This document shows, one piece after another, positions 23,517 to 30,230 of a DNA stretch of 35,604 nucleotides (positions are counted from its first letter, which is position 1; every line of letters begins with the position of its first letter). Source of the DNA: Wohlfahrtiimonas sp. (GTDB lineage: Bacteria; Pseudomonadota; Gammaproteobacteria; Cardiobacteriales; Wohlfahrtiimonadaceae). The translations under genes and the position numbers were made by a program. Under the pieces are notes generated by a model, which saw only the letters and a program-made list of their open reading frames with translations, was not told the origin of the DNA and searched no databases. Where the stretch lies: positions 1 to 35,604 of the forward strand of contig JASLHB010000001.1 in assembly GCA_030149965.1 (NCBI GenBank). Direction: 5' to 3'.

Positions 23517-24074
23517 ATGGCAACGAACAAAGTATTGATTGCATATTCTAGCCGATTTGGACATTCACTAAAGATCGCTGAAACAATGGGCAATGTACTG
23601 AAAGATGATAACGTTGCTGTGGATATGTGTAACTTAGAGATGATGACAGCATTGTCTCATCCAATGAAAGAATATGATGCTGTGATCATCACAGCTTCTA
23701 TTCGTTATGGTAAATTTCATCCAAAACTCAATGAGTTTATTGCTCAATATAGGAAGGAACTAAAAGAGACATTGGATGTGTTCATTCCCATTAATCTTGT
23801 GGCGCGAAAACCAGAGAAACGTTTGCTAGAAAATAATAATTATGTGAATAAGTTTTTAGCATCTGTTGATTGGGAGCCTTCCATGATCAATATTATGCCA
23901 GGAGCATTGGAATATCCTAAATATAATCTGCTGGATCGCTGGATGATTCAATTGATTATGTTGATGACCAAAGGCGAAATGGATGCATCGAAAACTATTG
24001 ATTATACGGATTGGGATGAAGTTCGTGATTATGCGAAAGAGATTCATCAATCATTATTGAGTAAATCTATTTAA
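23517..24074 (+). CDS. hemG: Menaquinone-dependent protoporphyrinogen IX dehydrogenase
   Basis: This flavodoxin-like enzyme oxidises protoporphyrinogen IX to protoporphyrin IX in haem synthesis, passing electrons to quinone. The N-terminal FMN loop is YSSRFGHSLKIAE. The HemG-specific stretches ITASIRYGKFHP, INLVARKPEKR, PGALEYPKY and DYTDWDEV are all present, including the long insert that sets HemG apart from plain flavodoxins. Length is 185 residues from ATG 23517, which has an AAGGA box; the frame opens at 23490 without one. It lies 92 bases after the iron-linked reductase. I considered NrdI because of the context, but the motifs are those of HemG. Confidence 0.94.
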   Translation: MATNKVLIAYSSRFGHSLKIAETMGNVLKDDNVAVDMCNLEMMTALSHPMKEYDAVIITASIRYGKFHPKLNEFIAQYRKELKETLDVFIPINLVARKPEKRLLENNNYVNKFLASVDWEPSMINIMPGALEYPKYNLLDRWMIQLIMLMTKGEMDASKTIDYTDWDEVRDYAKEIHQSLLSKSI

Positions 24075-24139
24075 GCTATTGATCAGTTTTATGTTACTTT
24101 CAATAACATGATGAATGAATACTCATGCTGGATATTACA

Positions 24140-25378
24140 ATGAAAATGAAAAAAATATTAACAGGTTTATTCTGTGGATTAGGATTAATGACAACAATCA
24201 ATTATGCAAATGCCAATTTTATAGTGCCTCAAGATGCTTTTGTGAAAGTTGTAGATTACACATTAGATTCTTTGAGCGAAGCAAAATCAATTGAAATCAT
24301 GACTTATACAATGCCAAATGTTCAAGGTAAAGATGCAGAAGCAACGGCATTGGTCTTATTTCCTCAAAGTGAAAAGCCTAAAGATGGCTGGCGAATTGTA
24401 GTTTGGACACATGGAACTGTTGGTGTGAGTGATAGTTGTGCGCCAAGTTTGAGTTTGTTGAGCGATGGTTTTAAAGTTGCGGCAAAGAGTTTATTGGATG
24501 CAGGTTATGTTGTGATGGCGCCTGATTATGAAGGCTTGGGTGTTGCTGGCATTCATCCTTATTTGAATTTGGAAAGCGAAGCCAAAGCAGTAATCTATGG
24601 TGTGAAAACGCTACAAAATAAATATGAAGAAGATTTTAACGGCGATTGGATGGTTGCAGGGCAATCACAAGGCGGTCAAGCTGCGTTAGGTACGGCAGAA
24701 TATGCGAATGAAGATCCTTCTTTTAAAGGTGCAGTTGCTGGTGCGCCTGCATCGAGTTTGGATAAGATTATTCAAGATGTTGCACCCATTGCGTTGAGTC
24801 GATTAGAAACGCAAGAGGAGCGTGCAAATACTAATTTAGAAGATCGTAATTCAATTCATTCTTATGCAACATTATTGTCATATGGTGCATTTATTGGGAT
24901 GGGCATTCGTGCAGAACATCCAAAATTTGATTATTTAGCATTATTTCAAAAACCTGCTCAAGTCATTGCACAAAATGTTGCGGGAACAACGGGCGAAAAT
25001 GGTTTATGTTTAGGACCATTACGAGAATTGTTTAAGGATGATTTGATTCGTTTTTTAACAGAAAATCCTGAGGCTAAGTTGATGTCATATCCAGGATTGA
25101 ATTTGGAATCGTTTGAAGATAATGAAATACTTCAGAAGTTCTTTGTTGATAATCAGCCGGGTACAAAGCGTTTAGATAAACCTGTTTTAGTGATTCAGGG
25201 CGAAAAGGATACGAATGTCCCAGCAATTGTGACAGAAGCGATGGTGCAACATATTCAATCTTTAGGATCGCCTGATGTGAATTTGCTTTTGGTGCCAGAT
25301 GCAGGCCATCGTGATGCCATTATTTGGAAAAACAGTGACTTAATTGAATTTGTTCAGAAGCATATGCCTGCGCAATAA
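24140..25378 (+). CDS. Secreted lipase-like alpha/beta hydrolase
   Basis: This 412-residue exported hydrolase resembles the secretory lipase (LIP) and prolyl-peptidase-like alpha/beta-hydrolases. A signal peptide is likely at residues 1-25 (MKMKKILTG...NYANA). The oxyanion segment is WTHGTVG, the nucleophile is Ser176 in AGQSQGGQ, the acid is in GEKDTNVP and the catalytic His in DAGHRDA. The substrate is unknown; esterase or lipase action on extracellular or periplasmic compounds is likely. The frame opens at 24125, but ATG 24140 has GGAT just upstream and starts the signal peptide. It is probably transcribed alone or read through from hemG (65-base gap). No terminator follows; the next gene converges immediately. 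Confidence 0.85.
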   Translation: MKMKKILTGLFCGLGLMTTINYANANFIVPQDAFVKVVDYTLDSLSEAKSIEIMTYTMPNVQGKDAEATALVLFPQSEKPKDGWRIVVWTHGTVGVSDSCAPSLSLLSDGFKVAAKSLLDAGYVVMAPDYEGLGVAGIHPYLNLESEAKAVIYGVKTLQNKYEEDFNGDWMVAGQSQGGQAALGTAEYANEDPSFKGAVAGAPASSLDKIIQDVAPIALSRLETQEERANTNLEDRNSIHSYATLLSYGAFIGMGIRAEHPKFDYLALFQKPAQVIAQNVAGTTGENGLCLGPLRELFKDDLIRFLTENPEAKLMSYPGLNLESFEDNEILQKFFVDNQPGTKRLDKPVLVIQGEKDTNVPAIVTEAMVQHIQSLGSPDVNLLLVPDAGHRDAIIWKNSDLIEFVQKHMPAQ

Positions 25379-25969
25379 TTACTCTTGTGCCTGTTTGGCT
25401 AAATGAATCCAATGGCGCAAGCCAAAAATAGATACGACGAAATAGATCGTAAAGAGCACTGCAGATGCATAATCACCTTGATTAATCATCAGTGCTGCTG
25501 TGATTAGATTGGCCGGAATCAATAGACACCATTGTTCAGCCCAAAATTTTGAAGCCATCCAAATCGCAACAATACTGAGTGCTGTTGCGATTGTATCGCC
25601 TAAAGTAATTTCGTCATCATTAACAGTGAAGTTTTTCAAAAGTGCATAAATGGCAATACATGAGATGAAAATAAATAATGAAACTCTGCCCATTTGATTT
25701 TGCGGCATTCTGATAATCGTGATGATTTTTTGTTCGTTCCATTTGAACCAGCCATAGATGGAAGCGAGTAAAAAATAGCAATAAACAATGCTCATGGCAT
25801 ATAGTTGGCTTTGATAAAAGATGTAGATGTACAATATCGCCATAATAATGCTAGCGATCCACATGGACTTTTTAGCAGTGAACTCTAAATATAAATAGAT
25901 TAAACCAATGACTAAGCCTAATAGATCGAAGTAATGGGATTGCGCATATTGCAGTAGTAAATCTAACAT
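25379..25969 (-). CDS. pnuC: PnuC-family nicotinamide riboside/mononucleotide transporter
   Basis: This inner-membrane protein of 196 residues has about seven membrane segments and the PnuC features 'IYLYLEFTAKKSMW' and 'YCYFLLASIYGWFKW', where Trp and aromatic residues line the substrate site. The family imports nicotinamide riboside, or NMN in some members, by facilitated diffusion, trapped by phosphorylation inside. The frame opens at 26017 within the previous gene. I prefer ATG 25969, two bases after that gene's stop, which implies coupled translation although no ribosome binding site is seen. It likely feeds NAD salvage with the NMN adenylyltransferase at 12702. It converges with the hydrolase gene: the two stop codons abut. 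Confidence 0.85.
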   Translation of the reverse strand: MLDLLLQYAQSHYFDLLGLVIGLIYLYLEFTAKKSMWIASIIMAILYIYIFYQSQLYAMSIVYCYFLLASIYGWFKWNEQKIITIIRMPQNQMGRVSLFIFISCIAIYALLKNFTVNDDEITLGDTIATALSIVAIWMASKFWAEQWCLLIPANLITAALMINQGDYASAVLFTIYFVVSIFGLRHWIHLAKQAQE

Positions 25970-25971
25970 AA

Positions 25972-26718
25972 TTAATGTGTTGAGCAGCCGCCAATTTTCC
26001 CAAAAGTCATCAAACACAGACCGCCCATTAGAAATTGCCAGATGCCTTGAACTGTTCCTGTGATGATTAAAAGAGTGCCGGGCACAATGTTTCTAATTGT
26101 ATCAAAAGGATGAAAGATGGCGCCAAAAAATATGCCAATAATGGAGTACAATAATCCTGCAAATATTTCAAGTAAATCAATGATAACACCCAATAATGCA
26201 TCCAAGATTTGTGTTTTTTTTCCAGAGGCTAATAATGAAATTTGATAAAGCAGATAGTTTAATTCTTTTTGTGGGTAATTGATTAAAGATGTCCATGCAT
26301 AAATTAAGTGAGACACTGCATCCCAATGAAAGAGATTTAACTTACCTAAGCCATGATGATCGTAGGTCACAAAATGAAAACCATTTGCCCAAGTACCTAA
26401 CATATAGGATCTTTCTAAGTTTCGACTGCCAAAAAGTTTTAGCATTGGGCGTTGTTTTTTCCAAGGACGAGCTGAAGACCGATCTAAATAATCATGTAAA
26501 TGCGTGTTGATCCATACGGTATTGAGATGATGTCCGCCGCCTTTTTCTTGTTGAATCAGATGTTGTGATTCACAAGTTGTATTACGATTGCCTGTTAAAA
26601 ACTCAACAGGATGGCGCAAAGTACAGTAGCCTTTGCCAATGTTTTTATTGACTGCGTATGAATTGTTGGGAATTAAGAGCAGGATGATAAAACGAATCAT
26701 CCGAAAGAGGGTTTTCAT
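25972..26718 (-). CDS. Unrecognised exported protein cotranscribed with pnuC
   Basis: I do not recognise this 248-residue protein. It starts with a probable signal peptide (MKTLFRMIRFIILLLIPNNSYA). A soluble part of about 130 residues with several cysteines and histidines follows (GKGYCTLRHP, NTTCESQHL, GGGHHLNT, FVTYDHHG). Two hydrophobic stretches come next (about 168-200 and 212-238), ending GGCSTH. It thus looks anchored with a periplasmic His-rich part. An AAGG box precedes the ATG. It ends two bases before pnuC, so a shared role, perhaps in periplasmic nucleotide handling, is possible but unproven. A promoter with a palindromic operator candidate lies upstream. Confidence 0.75.
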   Translation of the reverse strand: MKTLFRMIRFIILLLIPNNSYAVNKNIGKGYCTLRHPVEFLTGNRNTTCESQHLIQQEKGGGHHLNTVWINTHLHDYLDRSSARPWKKQRPMLKLFGSRNLERSYMLGTWANGFHFVTYDHHGLGKLNLFHWDAVSHLIYAWTSLINYPQKELNYLLYQISLLASGKKTQILDALLGVIIDLLEIFAGLLYSIIGIFFGAIFHPFDTIRNIVPGTLLIITGTVQGIWQFLMGGLCLMTFGKIGGCSTH

Positions 26719-26757
26719 AACGACCTTGAATAACTTGAAATGCTACAAAGGTTAAGG

Positions 26758-26766
26758 ATTATAACA
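26758..26766 (-). promoter_or_regulatory. Extended -10 promoter of the exported-protein/pnuC pair
   Basis: On the minus strand TGTTATAAT (26766 to 26758) is a perfect extended -10, about 40 bases before the ATG at 26718. Its -35 zone is occupied by the palindrome at 26772-26786. Confidence 0.6.
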
Positions 26767-26771
26767 AATAT

Positions 26772-26786
26772 ATAACCAATGGTTAT
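26772..26786. promoter_or_regulatory. Palindromic operator candidate upstream of the pnuC pair
   Basis: ATAACCAATGGTTAT is a perfect 7-1-7 inverted repeat lying across the -35 and spacer of the promoter at 26758-26766. Binding here would block RNA polymerase. The regulator is unknown; an NAD-metabolism repressor is one possibility given pnuC. Confidence 0.5.
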
Positions 26787-26787
26787 G

Positions 26788-26818
26788 AATAAAAAAAGCC
26801 TTGCGATTGCAAGGCTTT
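26788..26818 (-). terminator. Rho-independent terminator of the PhnD-like gene
   Basis: AAAGCCTTGC (26795-26804) and GCAAGGCTTT (26809-26818) pair around GATT. Read on the minus strand the stem is followed by seven T. It lies 18 bases after the PhnD-like stop. Confidence 0.9.
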
Positions 26819-26835
26819 GAGGAAACCGTAAAGAA

Positions 26836-27597
26836 TTATACTTGTAATGCGTAGATCAAGTCGATCATGAACGCAATTTCTTCTTTATCTTCTAGAATTT
26901 TCCAATCGCTTACGCCAATATCATCCAAAATAGATTTACCATTTGGTAATTCATTCATATTTTTTAAAATATTTTTAATTGGATCAGCGTATTCAGCCAT
27001 TTTTGGTGACAATACGAAGCAATGGGCAACGCTTTCAATATCGTGAGGTTCTGTAGATACCAATGCAACTAAATCGTTAGCAATTGTTTTACTTAAGCCT
27101 CTATAAATATTAGAAGGAATCATTGCGATCTCTGCATTGCCTGATAGTAATGCTTTGATTGCTAAGATATGGTTGCTCACATCTACAAATGTGAAGTCAT
27201 CTTTTGTTAAGTTTGCAGGTTCTAAAAGAATTGCGCCTAACATACGAAGATCAGCATTATCTGCAGCAGATGCTTTTACGCCACTTGGAATGTCAGAAAC
27301 TTGTTTAATGTTCGAATTTGCTTTTGTCACAATCGTTACTTCAGCAACATCGCTCATTGGTTGAGCCAATGCAATGAATTTTTGTTCGCGAACTAACCAA
27401 CCAGCATCGTAAGGATTTGCATACAAGAAATCAATTTCACCATTCATAAGCGCTTGTTTTTGCTTCTCAAATGAAGAAAAATCAGTTGTCGTAATGGGTG
27501 CGTTAATTTGCTTTTGTAACCATGTTGCAAAGATATACCAACCTGGTAGACGCTGAGGTGCAATGTCTGGTGCTATTGAAAAAGAGATTGTTGACAT
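26836..27597 (-). CDS. PhnD-like phosphate/phosphonate-binding-family protein without signal peptide
   Basis: This 253-residue protein has the two-lobed fold of PhnD-type substrate-binding proteins of ABC importers. Visible hallmarks are 'FEKQKQALMNGEIDFLYANPYDAG', 'IPSGVKASAADNADLRMLGAILL', 'HILAIKALLSGNAEIAMIPSN' and a late 'MNELPNGKSILDDIG'. No signal peptide or lipobox is present: the chain begins MSTISFSIAPDIAP, directly at the first strand. It is therefore predicted cytoplasmic and cannot be a normal importer component; no permease or ATPase is nearby. ATG 27597 was chosen over 27609 because the GGAG box lies between them. It may be a ligand sensor or carrier. The ligand is unknown. Confidence 0.75.
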   Translation of the reverse strand: MSTISFSIAPDIAPQRLPGWYIFATWLQKQINAPITTTDFSSFEKQKQALMNGEIDFLYANPYDAGWLVREQKFIALAQPMSDVAEVTIVTKANSNIKQVSDIPSGVKASAADNADLRMLGAILLEPANLTKDDFTFVDVSNHILAIKALLSGNAEIAMIPSNIYRGLSKTIANDLVALVSTEPHDIESVAHCFVLSPKMAEYADPIKNILKNMNELPNGKSILDDIGVSDWKILEDKEEIAFMIDLIYALQV

Positions 27598-27750
27598 ATA
27601 ATACTCCATGTTATTTTTTTATCGTTTTTGCACTGCTCTGAAGATTTAATATTAATTCTATCAGAAAGTAGAAAAATTGATCGTTAATTTTGTGCTTTTA
27701 AAGGCAATGTAATGTCGTCAGTCACAATTTACATCTAATATGAGGGAAAT

Positions 27751-28521
27751 ATGGAACAGTTTTTAAAGGTTGCACTTATGGCCGCTGAAGAGTCAAAGAA
27801 GCTGATTCGCAAGGCATATGAAGCACAAGGCTTTAACATTACAATCAAAGGTGATTATACACCAGTTACAGAAGTGGATGTTAATGTAGAAGCATTAATT
27901 AGATCAATTATTGTAGAAAACTTTCCTGAGCATGGTATGTGGGGCGAAGAAGGTGGGATGATTAATCCAGAATCTGATTACCAATGGTTGGTTGATCCGA
28001 TTGATGGTACAAAAGCTTTCATTCGTCGTCGCCCATTTTTCTCAACGCAAATTGCTTTGATGCATAAAGGTGAGATGATTTTGGGTGTTTCATGTGCACC
28101 ATGTTTTGGTGAAGGTGAAATTGCATATGCAACAAAAGGCAATGGCACATTCATTGATGGCAAAAAAGTTTCAGTGAGCGAGATTAATGAATTGCGTGAT
28201 GCAGTATTTTCATCTGGCAACATTAAATCATTAACAAAAGATGATGCGGGTTGGTTGAAGTATGGCGAATTATTAAGAGCAATCAACAGTACGCGCGGAT
28301 TTGGTGATTTCTTACATTATCACTATACAGCTGCGGGCAAAGTGGATGTTGTTGTGGAATCAGATGTAACGATTCTAGATGTTGCAGCTTTATCCATTAT
28401 TGTTGAAGAAGCTGGTGGTAAAGTGACAGATCTTCAAGGTAATCGATTAACATTAGAAAGCACAAGCATTGTAGCAACTAATGGTTTATTACATGATCAG
28501 GTTTTAAGCTATCTATCTTAG
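27751..28521 (+). CDS. Inositol-monophosphatase-family phosphatase (HisN-like)
   Basis: This Mg-dependent, lithium-sensitive-type phosphatase has 256 residues. Metal ligands are in GEEGG (E66/E67), DPIDGT (D82, D85, T87) and ILDVAA near the C terminus. The stretch DPIDGTKAFIRRRPFFSTQIAL resembles histidinol-phosphatase HisN more than SuhB or CysQ, so histidinol phosphate is a possible substrate, but the family is promiscuous. A GAGGG box precedes the ATG. It is followed after 6 bases by dpaA, so the two form an operon without an obvious shared pathway. The 153-base gap to the divergent PhnD-like gene must hold both promoters; no strong match was found there. Confidence 0.85.
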   Translation: MEQFLKVALMAAEESKKLIRKAYEAQGFNITIKGDYTPVTEVDVNVEALIRSIIVENFPEHGMWGEEGGMINPESDYQWLVDPIDGTKAFIRRRPFFSTQIALMHKGEMILGVSCAPCFGEGEIAYATKGNGTFIDGKKVSVSEINELRDAVFSSGNIKSLTKDDAGWLKYGELLRAINSTRGFGDFLHYHYTAAGKVDVVVESDVTILDVAALSIIVEEAGGKVTDLQGNRLTLESTSIVATNGLLHDQVLSYLS

Positions 28522-28527
28522 GGTTAT

Positions 28528-29217
28528 ATGAAAAATATTTTCATTGCTATATGCTGTTTATTTGTTGTGGCTGCTTGTTCATCAACGCCACAACGAGCAT
28601 CTTACATGACAGATGCGCCATTGGAACAACGCTTAAAAAAAGTGAGAGCAAAACAGGGTGATCCTATTTTTATTCGCATTTTTAAAGAAGAGAGAATGTT
28701 AGAAATTTGGTATGGCAAGAAAAACGGGAAGTTTAAACGTTTTACTGATTATCCAGTTTGCTATTATTCTGGTCCTTTAGGGCCGAAAAAATACCAAGGT
28801 GATAAAGTTTCACCAGAAGGTTTCTATAAAGTTACACGCAGAGCATTGAACCCTTATAGTCAATATTATCGTTCGTTTGATTTAGGTTTCCCGAATCAAT
28901 ATGACCGATTCAAAGGTTATACTGGCAATTACTTGATGGTTCATGGTGATTGTGTTTCTGTGGGCTGTTATGCAATGACTGATAAACAGATGGATGAAAT
29001 TTATAAATTGGTAGAATCTTCTTTGAGAGGCGGGCAAGAATCCGTATCTGTTCATGTGTTTCCATTTAAGATGACGGATGCACGTTTGAATCGTGAAAAG
29101 AACTCACCTCACTATAAATTCTGGTTGGAATTAAAAGAGGGTTATGACTATTTTGATCAATATAAACGAGTGCCAAATGTTGGTATTAGCAGTGGAAAAT
29201 ATACAATAGGGCGATAG
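28528..29217 (+). CDS. dpaA: L,D-transpeptidase-fold peptidoglycan-Lpp amidase (DpaA/YafK family)
   Basis: This YkuD-fold protein of 229 residues closely follows E. coli YafK/DpaA, which cuts the bond between peptidoglycan and Braun lipoprotein. Matches include 'IFIRIFKEERMLEIW', 'YYSGPLGPKKYQGDKVSPEG', 'GFPNQYDR' and the catalytic stretch HGDCVSVGCYAM, with His139 and Cys147. The N terminus is a lipoprotein signal with the box VAAC (Cys17), so it should be anchored in a membrane facing the periplasm. An AGGG ribosome binding site lies just before the ATG. The likely substrate partner, an Lpp-like lipoprotein ending in Lys, is encoded at 7800-7979. A transpeptidase-like activity instead of hydrolysis cannot be excluded from sequence. 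Confidence 0.9.
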   Translation: MKNIFIAICCLFVVAACSSTPQRASYMTDAPLEQRLKKVRAKQGDPIFIRIFKEERMLEIWYGKKNGKFKRFTDYPVCYYSGPLGPKKYQGDKVSPEGFYKVTRRALNPYSQYYRSFDLGFPNQYDRFKGYTGNYLMVHGDCVSVGCYAMTDKQMDEIYKLVESSLRGGQESVSVHVFPFKMTDARLNREKNSPHYKFWLELKEGYDYFDQYKRVPNVGISSGKYTIGR

Positions 29218-29218
29218 G

Positions 29219-29247
29219 TTGCTATTTTATTTAGAATCAGGTATATT
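29219..29247 (+). promoter_or_regulatory. Promoter of tRNA-Ser
   Basis: TTGCTA (29219-29224) and TATATT (29242-29247) are exactly 17 bases apart, matching at 4 and 5 of 6 positions. The tRNA begins 15 bases after the -10. Confidence 0.6.
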
Positions 29248-29261
29248 TCTGCTCTAAATTT

Positions 29262-29352
29262 GGAGAAGTGGCCGAGTGGCTGAAGGCGTTCGCCTGGAAA
29301 GCGGATATACGTTAATAGCGTATCGAGGGTTCGAATCCCTCCTTCTCCGCCA
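29262..29352 (+). tRNA. tRNA-Ser, anticodon GGA
   Basis: The acceptor stem GGAGAAG pairs with CTTCTCC (29342-29348), followed by G and an encoded CCA. The D-arm GCCGAGTGGCTGAAGGC, the anticodon GGA (29296-29298) flanked by CT and AA, the long variable arm (TATACGTTAATAGCGTATCG) typical of class II tRNAs, and the T-arm GGGTTCGAATCCC are all present. It reads UCC and UCU codons. A terminator follows directly, so the tRNA is transcribed alone. Confidence 0.97.
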
Positions 29353-29361
29353 ATTTTTTAG

Positions 29362-29399
29362 AAAAGCTTGTTTGTCTTATTGATTAACAAGCTTTTTTT
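29362..29399 (+). terminator. Rho-independent terminator of tRNA-Ser
   Basis: AAAAGCTTGTT (29362-29372) and AACAAGCTTTT (29386-29396) pair around a 13-base loop, followed by more T. It lies 10 bases after the tRNA. Confidence 0.85.
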
Positions 29400-29487
29400 A
29401 TTGTCTGTTGAAAATAACACACACATCTTGTGTACCCTGATATGTCTTGGATTTCAGATAACAAGTTTTTTGTCATTTTTTACTTTC

Positions 29488-29502
29488 ATGTATGATATAC
29501 AT
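29488..29502. repeat. Palindrome in the pilin upstream region
   Basis: ATGTAT (29488-29493) and ATACAT (29497-29502) flank GAT. A TTGTCA at 29470-29475 could be a -35 and TATGAT (29491-29496) a -10, though the spacing of 15 is short. The rest of the 200-base gap shows a small ACACA-TCT-TGTGT palindrome (29421-29433) and no sigma-54 site. Confidence 0.35.
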
Positions 29503-29600
29503 TAGTAAATTAAACATTATTAATTAAGTCTTTTCATAAACTATGCAAAATAGATTTATCTTAAGAGTAAATTTATCAAATAATAACAGAGGATATGATT

Positions 29601-30089
29601 ATGACTAAAAATGGTTTTACTTTAATTGAATTAATGATTGTTGTAGCAATTATAGGGATCCTCTCTATGATAGCTGCTCCCGTTTATAAAGCATATGTGG
29701 CTAAAACACGCATGGCTGAAATATTACAATTAATGGCGCCTTATAAGCTAGAAGCGTTAGAAATATACATAGATAAAGGAAAGTGTGCACATAATAGTGC
29801 TACACATAACAATGTTTCAGAATATGTTAGTAACGTAACTATCAATGGGCAAGGTAAAGGTGGGGGTAAAGTTAGTAAGGTGACTGTTGGCAATAATAAA
29901 TATGACACAGTTTGCTCACTTAGTATTAGCCTTTCCAATAAAGGCAAAGAATTATTTGGTAACAAAGCTGATATATTTTTCTTAAATATGGCAGATACTG
30001 AGGGCGGATTTGTTTGGGGCTGTGCATCATTGTTAACAATTGATCAGTCACATGCTTTACCTATGTGTAATATCGATGCTATGTGGTAA
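29601..30089 (+). CDS. pilA: Type IV pilin (PilA-like)
   Basis: This is a type IV prepilin with the short leader MTKNG, cut by prepilin peptidase before Phe1 of FTLIELMIVVAIIGILSMIAAPVY, including the assembly glutamate Glu5. The mature chain has 157 residues. Cysteines fall at 57, 100, 136 and 151; C136-C151 would make the C-terminal D-region loop and C57-C100 a second disulfide. A Gly/Lys-rich loop (GQGKGGGK) around residue 80 is unusual. ATG 29601 has AGAGGA 7 bases upstream; the ATG at 29595 is too close to it. No other pil genes are nearby, so it is either the main pilin placed apart from the machinery or a minor pilin. No terminator was recognised. Confidence 0.93.
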   Translation: MTKNGFTLIELMIVVAIIGILSMIAAPVYKAYVAKTRMAEILQLMAPYKLEALEIYIDKGKCAHNSATHNNVSEYVSNVTINGQGKGGGKVSKVTVGNNKYDTVCSLSISLSNKGKELFGNKADIFFLNMADTEGGFVWGCASLLTIDQSHALPMCNIDAMW

Positions 30090-30175
30090 GTGAAAATAAA
30101 CAATTAACTATATTATTAATTAAATTCATTCATTGATTCGTTGTGCTCATTGCTATATATTACATTTCGAAAATT

Positions 30176-30191
30176 TACCTAACGGTAGGTA
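30176..30191. promoter_or_regulatory. Candidate TetR operator upstream of the MFS exporter
   Basis: TACCTA (30176-30181) and TAGGTA (30186-30191) flank ACGG. The form resembles operators of many TetR repressors, and a TetR gene closes this operon. A TGCTATATA extended -10 (30151-30159) lies just upstream, so the site would sit near the start of transcription. Confidence 0.55.
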
Positions 30192-30230
30192 GGTTTGCTA
30201 AATAATTTTGAACAACGAAGAACGGATTTT

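Noticed and set aside
23517..24074. Flavodoxin-like gene after the second reductase as NrdI
   Set aside because: The sequence carries HemG-specific motifs (INLVARKPEKR, PGALEYPKY, DYTDW) and has the HemG length, so it is protoporphyrinogen dehydrogenase.
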